Shown here: positions 58,301 to 64,000 of the stretch, piece by piece
Numbering within the stretch: position 1 is the first letter of the stretch
Layout: every line of letters begins with the position of its first letter
Assembly (NCBI RefSeq): GCF_000003815.2
Contig: NC_049979.1
Coordinates: forward strand, 14,428,394 to 14,492,393
Direction: 5' to 3'
Source: Branchiostoma floridae
Lineage: Eukaryota; Chordata; Leptocardii; Amphioxiformes; Branchiostomatidae
Length of the DNA stretch: 64,000 nucleotides
Program-made: the position numbers and the translations under genes
The notes under the pieces: generated by a model
Database searches by the model: none
Told to the model about the DNA's origin: nothing
What the model saw: only the letters and a program-made list of their open reading frames with translations

Positions 58301-61300
58301 TGAACACATTCTGAACCAGATAAATGTTGTACACGAAAACAATTTGTATAGTTTTGCATCCTTCCTAGATGTGAAGCACCACCTCAAGGTCCTTTTCCCA
58401 TTTATCCATGCAGTAACCTGCACCAACTTACAGCACCTTTTGGATTTTGAGAAGTTCAAAAAGTGTGTGCTTTATTGAAGAAAATAGGTTAAAGATTTTC
58501 ATTCCTTGTATGCTTCAATCAGTGCAGGTTTGCAGTCCTAACATGACTGTTATCTTCTCTGTACAGCTTACACTGGGTCAACGACCTGCCTGGCTGTCTG
58601 CGACAGGTAAGAAGCCTGCAGTTACTTTCAACTCTTCCTGTTGACTGGAGATGGGAAATGTGATGCTCAGTTTTTTTACTTTGATGGGAGTCATTCACTC
58701 AAGAGAAGCTGCAGGTCTTGAGGCTGATTGTGACTGTACTGTGTATGTATTAATTGGAACCATTTCTCCTGTATCCTGTTGACTTGAGTTGCCTTTGTTA
58801 GAACCACGTTCACTCATGTTTCAATCATATGGCTATGTCTTGTGGTGTGTGTCATATGGCTAATCAGCCTCAAGTCAAGAGCTTGGTTTCACTGGTGAAT
58901 GATGCGTACGTGTGTCTCTCTCATTAAAAGTGATTATAGAGACTCTTCACAAGTCTTCAGCAATTCAAGTATCTCCTGATAACAGCGTTATTCAGTTACT
59001 CAAATGTGCCCAGTTTTCTATATTGCTGTTATTTTGCTCTGGAAATAATGTTGACAATGACAGCGTTGATTTGTAATTGCTTTCTACTTCACAGATATAC
59101 ATATATCATATCTACTAAGGTCACAGCAAGTAAATTTAACGCGATAGGGCAAAGCAAAAAGCAAGATTTGGGTAAAAAAACAAGATATCTAAATTTTCAT
59201 AATGGACACCAGAAATGTTGTAACAGGTATTGAAGCGACAAAATATGATATCACAACCAACAAGTCTTTTTTTTCTGTATTCAAAAGGTGCACAACTGAC
59301 ATTAGTATGGTAGACTTACCAAGTTGACAACTACAGTCATAGTTACTAAATTGATGCCACTTCACTTCTACAACAAAGGTCATGGTTTACATTTAGTGTC
59401 ACTTCCACAAGTGCAATCAAGGCTACCACACTATATGTTTTTTTTTTCCATTTCGATTCTCTCTCGTCTTGTTCACCATCTTTAGTCTTTTCAAATTCAG
59501 GAGAAATTAATGATATTAATGATCATGTTGATGTCATCCATCAAATTTACCTGCTGTGGCCTAATGAAGGTTATCAAAAGGTACAGTTTCTCTTCATAAT
59601 GAGATGTAGTCAGGGCTACCCAACTAGCCAGAGGCTGTTGTTCCTGAGGTACTGAGGCCTGGCCTTTGGATTCTAAATTGATAGACACTAGAATGTTCAT
59701 GCTCCCGGTATTTTCAGGTATGGAGTGCCCTGAAGCCTGACGGGTGCTTCATTGGTGTCATGTTCGGAGGAGACACGCTGTTTGAACTCAGATGTTCACT
59801 GCAGCTGGCTGAGACAGAGAGGGAAGGGGTAAGCAGATACAGTCTGATCACTAGTCTTCTTGTTTCAGGAAGGCATGCTGTCTTCAGGAAGGGATAAAAA
59901 AATCAAGTTTTAGAAATCTGAATGGCAAATCAAATTCACCTTGGATAAGTCATCCTTTTGAGCGCCCTAGGTAGATGAATACCAAACAAAACACCTACTT
60001 CATTGATTTACAAAAAAGAAAACCATATGGAAGTAAAAAAAAAAAAAAAAAGACGTTGTCACAACTTATTTATAGCAGGATTACAAAAAGAGCTTGTTGA
60101 TATAACACGACTCCAAGTAACCCAGAGTTTCCTCCCCACCATGTTCCTTGCAGGGCTTTGCTCCGCATGTCTCCCCGTTCACAGACGTACGGGACCTTGG
60201 GAACCTGTTAACCCGGGCAGGATACACCATGCTCACTATGGTGAGGCAGATTCTCAGCTCTGTTCTTCAGAAACAAAGGAAGTCTTCCTCTGATAGTGCA
60301 TCTGTTTTCATGGCAGTACACTGTCATTATATATATACATTAACTCAAACAATAACTATATGTCTAACCATAAAATGTGTTGTTCTCTCATATTTTAGAA
60401 ATACATGTGTACCAGTAGTACTAATCTGGTAGATCAGCATGAAATAAGAGTATTAGGAGAAAAAGTCACATTCAGATGGAGTTTTTCCTCCCTTCATTCT
60501 TAATTACGTCATAAATTTTCACTTTAAAATAATGAAAAACCAAGAAGATAGATTTGTCCATTGCCACCCAATACAGGACATGGATGACTTGACAGTGAAC
60601 TTCCCGTCCATGTACGAACTCATGGCCGACCTGCAGGGCATGGGAGAGAGCAACGCATCGTGGGCCAGGAAAGCCATCCTCCACAGAGACACCATGATGG
60701 CTGCTGCTGCAGTGTATAAAGGTGGGCTGTGCCCTGGCTTTTGGCAGTGTCTTTTGAGTAGGGATATAGTATTGCAAGCAAATCTGCATTGTGCATGTAC
60801 AGCAGGAGTGGACGTTTAGGCAAAGGAGAAATGCTCTTCTTTCTGTATGCAATATCACAGCTACATTTGTTGACCAGTTCAGAATAGGTATTCTTTTGTC
60901 CCTGGAGACTCTGGATCTGTACCACAAATATGCAGTCATGTATATTGTAGGCATTTTCTCCTGCAAGCTCTTTCATTCATTCTTCTAATTATTGCTGTTG
61001 TATGTTGCAGACATGTATGGAAATGAAGACGGCACAGTGCCAGCAACTTTCCAGCTGCTATACATGATCGGATGGAAGCCCCACAAGTCTCAGGTTTGGA
61101 CATGTTGAATTAGCTTTCCAAATTGCAAGTGTCAAGAGCTACTGTATATACTCTCTCAATGCCCAGTGTCCACAAAGGATGTTCAGTGTATCAATTTGGC
61201 TAGTCATGTAGGCAACAGCATAAAAGTGGAGTGAAAGTTTGCTCAAAATGGTGACTTGTTTCTTTCCTGTTCATTTCCTCAGCCCAAACCAGCCAAGAGA

Positions 61301-61372
61301 GGGTCAGCCACAGCATCCTTCGGGGACCTCAGCAGTGCCCCACCTCAATCAGGACAGAATAAACCGACTTAA
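55360..61372 (+). CDS. NDUFAF5: NDUFAF5, mitochondrial complex I assembly methyltransferase-fold protein, 11 exons
   Basis: Known in human to hydroxylate an arginine of NDUFS7 early in complex I assembly, on the matrix face of the inner membrane. Exons: 55360-55713, 56134-56174, 56618-56681, 56825-56878, 57236-57339, 58567-58606, 59718-59828, 60154-60240, 60577-60721, 61011-61093, 61283-61372. All borders are GT/AG with continuous phase, giving 390 residues (human 345). Landmarks: [33 protein letters not shown] (SAM motif I, near residue 138); [82 protein letters not shown]. The Arg-rich N-terminus fits a mitochondrial presequence. I start at METLCQPRN; Met14 is an alternative. The longer N-terminus explains the extra length. 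Confidence 0.95.
55837..55859 (+). repeat. tRNA-like T-arm / pol III B box (degenerate tRNA or SINE head)
   Basis: GACCCGGG-TTCGATT-CCCGGGTC makes an 8-bp stem with a canonical 7-nt T loop and contains the B box GGTTCGATTCC (55843-55853). I cannot fold a complete cloverleaf upstream, so this is probably a tRNA-derived SINE fragment or tRNA pseudogene in NDUFAF5 intron 1. Confidence 0.45.
57667..58248. mobile_element. Non-autonomous DNA transposon, 0.58 kb, in NDUFAF5 intron 5
   Basis: Terminal inverted repeats CATGCCCGTAGCCAGG at both ends, flanked by TAAAG direct repeats. Subterminal G-run (left) and C-run (right) pair with each other. Inside are three copies of a CTCAAAGGTCC(A/G)CTTTTTCA unit and two copies of an AAATGCAGGAAATGGC-like unit. 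The open frame through it starts at the terminal repeat and is not a gene. Confidence 0.8.
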
Positions 61373-61488
61373 CCGTTCTTAACTGAGAGGATTGTAACAA
61401 CAAGCTTGGCTGATTGGGAACATTGGGAACGGCCTTCATGACTAGATACTGGGTGGTTGAAAAGTGGGATTGTATCCACTACTACTAT

Positions 61489-62591
61489 CACTGGCGGATC
61501 CAGAAATTTGTTAAGGGGGGGGCGCGCTCCATGACGCGGCCGAACGCCGCGGCCGCGCAGCGCAAGCTGCGCGGGGGGAGAGCACGAGAGGGGGTTCCCC
61601 CCCTCTCGTTGGGGGGGTATGGGGGGCCTCCCCCAGAAAATTTTTAAGAAATAGAGGCTCTCTGGTGCATTTTAGAGCCATCTCTGAGCAAATTTGAGAA
61701 ACAAATTAACACTGACTTTTTGTCATTGTCTGTGGCTGTTTGCACGTTAGGGATATTTTTTTAACAACTACCACCAAGGAGGTTGAAAACAAACCTAACG
61801 GAAGCTAGTTCCTCCTTCTTAATATTCATAAATGACGCCACGCTACACAAACAATATCACAAAATTATTTGTATCTGGCTGTCGATGTGACTTGCTCAGC
61901 GAAGCGGCTTGCGCTCCTATAAAATCGCATAGAAATCTCGTGGGGTCTGAGCGGCTTGCCGGAGACGATTTTGAAAGTGTCTTACGCATTTGAAATTACA
62001 TATATTACGGACTCTTTTTGCTTCTGTGGTGGCAATTGATAAGGGTAAATCGGGAAAAATGGCAAAAAAAAAAAAAAACGTCGGCACGAGCATCGCGGCG
62101 ACTGATCAGAACTATAGTGGGGAGGGGGGTGCCGCCGCACGACGCCGATTTTCCCACGGCGGGGTCGACCGGTCGAGTCTCTCTAGCCGATGACGGACGA
62201 TAGAAATCATCAGTTTATAAAAAATAATTAACTTCCGCTGATTTTCTGGAGATCTTACAAAATTTCCACGCTCACGCCGATTTTGGCTTACAGCGGCCCG
62301 GCACCAGTTTCATGGGGAGATATTGATGCGGCTGCGCTCCGTCTCCAGGCCTTTACCGTTTACGTTTAAGTTTAAGCTTACGTGACTCTGAAGACCCAAA
62401 CCGCAAGTTTCCCTAAATAATTACCAGAAAATCTCCTTTCAAATAAGCGAATTAGTTTTATAACGTTGCCAATATTCTTGGCGTCCCTCAGAAGACCTCT
62501 AGTAGCCTGGGTTTATTTTGCCAATTTCTTCCTTTTGCCAGCTGAAGGGGGAGGCGCGCGCCTGGCGCGCCTCCCCTTGGATCCGCGCGTG
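61489..62591. mobile_element. Non-autonomous transposon, 1.1 kb, just 3' of NDUFAF5
   Basis: Ends CACTGGCGGATCC and inverted GGATCCGCGCGTG, with GC-rich subterminal palindromes on both sides (GCGCAGCGCAAGCTGCGC; GAGGCGCGCGCCTGGCGCGC) unlike the AT-rich surroundings. The flanks ACTACTAT / ACTATCTA are only partly repeated. No transposase. It begins 117 bp after the NDUFAF5 stop, so it may affect 3' end formation. Confidence 0.7.
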
Positions 62592-64000
62592 ACTATCTAC
62601 TTTTGCATCCAATCTGCTATTTATTCTGCCTTGTAAGTTGTTGGAAGACCTTATCTGTAACCCTTTTTAATGGTTATGTCTGGAAAGTTCAATTTAGTTT
62701 GCCAATCCCCATTTACAGACCCCTCCAGGTGCATCAGGCATGACACTTATATAACAACTGTAGATGTATTTACTTAAACCTATGTTTACTAAAATGTGCA
62801 CGAATAAACATTTGACCTACTTGAAAACATCTGGTGACATGGCATACTGAATAATGTATTGATGGCGAATAGATCAAGTACAAAATATCTACTTCATAGC
62901 CTTGTTCTTCCTAAACCCATCATTTTATGTGGTCTGATGTGATTCCTTGTGGCTGGCTGTATACAGAATGTGATGGACTTTTCGAACTGCCTCATGCGTT
63001 GCACAACATGGGAGCCTTTAAGTCTAAGTAAGCCTCACAATTGAGCTCCAGTTTCCAATTAGTTGGTAATGGAGAGACCCCTGGGTGAAGTCCTGGGGTC
63101 AGGTTATCTTGGTTGGGGTTACACGCCTACACCCATCTTTTAAAAAGGGACATAAGATAGCCCCGTGTTCAAAGGGGTGTCTCAAGCACGTTAAAGGGGA
63201 AGCAACCACACCCTGTAGAAAATATACCCTTCTACTGAAACAGCGAGGAAACTTGCTGCCACTAAGCACTATAAAGGCCTGAACAAACTAATAATGTAAC
63301 CTAATGAGGGGGACTAGATGTTCCTTTTCAACTGGGAATAATTCTGAACAGCCACATTTCAAAAATAATTACTTGGGCCAAGTCATCAGACTGTAACATC
63401 GCCAGTACACACCCCAGAGGTGATCACAGCTCAACATGATTACCCCAGGAGAGTCCCAAGGACAGGACAGTAATTCGCACCACCCACCTGGGACTAAGTG
63501 ACTCAGTATACTGGCACAGATGTGTGTCTGTACCAGTAAATCACATTTTAGAAAGGTGTAATATCTGTGCAAACACAGCAAATTTTCTGAAACGGTACTT
63601 TAGACACTCAGACTGATTGCTGCTGTTACTGGAGTATATGGTTACATGTGTTGTGGCATTTGAATATTTGCCTACAAAACAGTTTTTTTAATCATACTGT
63701 GAGAAAAACTAGTGTAATTGATATGTCAACAGCATTAATACTGCATGAAATACTACCAAATCCAAAGCAGCTGAAGTGTCTATTTACTATGTCATAAACG
63801 TATGAGTCACAAGGTGGCACTTTTGTGTGAGTGAAAATAGCTGTTCCATTGTTGAATGGTCTTGTGCTTAGCTCAGCTGTAACGTGTAGGTAGACAGGGT
63901 GTTTCTGATTTTATTATCAGCCTGGTAACCTGTTTGTATTCCCAGACCAAACTCACGTTTTCAACTTCCTTGTTTTACCAAGATGCGTGCATCTTTGACC
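62592..64000. other. Stretch without supported gene
   Basis: The longest open frames (about 65-70 codons near 63.1-63.6 kb) lack recognisable similarity, and I see no paired splice sites. It may contain distal 3' sequence of NDUFAF5 or be intergenic. Confidence 0.5.

Noticed and set aside
1..64000. CRISPR arrays, bacterial operons, prophage or IS elements
   Set aside because: The whole window is intron-containing eukaryotic DNA. No regularly spaced short repeats or prokaryotic gene structure were seen.

Overview
The window is intron-rich animal nuclear DNA. Every coding block is a short exon with GT/AG borders and matching phase, and the genes are separated by terminal-inverted-repeat transposons. 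The gene content and compact introns best fit an invertebrate deuterostome, most likely a lancelet (amphioxus, Branchiostoma). The organism is inferred, not proven.

Layout. (1) 2.0-15.8 kb, minus strand: a long stonin gene, an endocytic adaptor with stonin-homology and mu-homology domains, in five exons encoding about 1,805 residues. Its N-terminal half is packed with DPF, NPF, WVxF-type and FxDxF adaptor-binding motifs. (2) 15.8-18.3 kb: a head-to-head intergenic region holding the stonin promoter (full CRE and YY1-type site). (3) 18.3-44.1 kb, plus strand: CEP128, the centriolar subdistal-appendage coiled-coil protein, in about 40 small exons. Its introns hold mariner, hAT-like, PIF/Harbinger-like and pogo-like elements and a dead LINE. 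STON2 and CEP128 are also close neighbours on human 14q31 (from memory), so this looks like conserved microsynteny. (4) 46.9-53.5 kb, minus strand: two tandem small secreted-protein genes not evident from long ORFs. Each has a TATA promoter, a non-coding leader exon and two coding exons joined in phase 0. Both carry six cysteines spaced C-x3-C-x2-C ... C-x3-C ... C, as in the N-terminal domain of vertebrate opioid precursors, but no YGGF peptide. (5) 55.4-61.4 kb, plus strand: NDUFAF5, a mitochondrial complex I assembly methyltransferase-fold protein, in 11 exons. (6) 61.5-64 kb: a large inverted-repeat element, then sequence with no supported gene.

The three conserved genes act in unrelated processes (endocytosis, centrioles, complex I assembly). 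Their interest is linkage: in human, STON2/CEP128 lie on chr14, STON1 and POMC on chr2p, and NDUFAF5 and PDYN on chr20p. An opioid-like gene pair inside this cluster may therefore mark the pre-duplication opioid locus. Exon models were built by eye from splice consensus, phase continuity and family similarity. No alignment or expression data were available.
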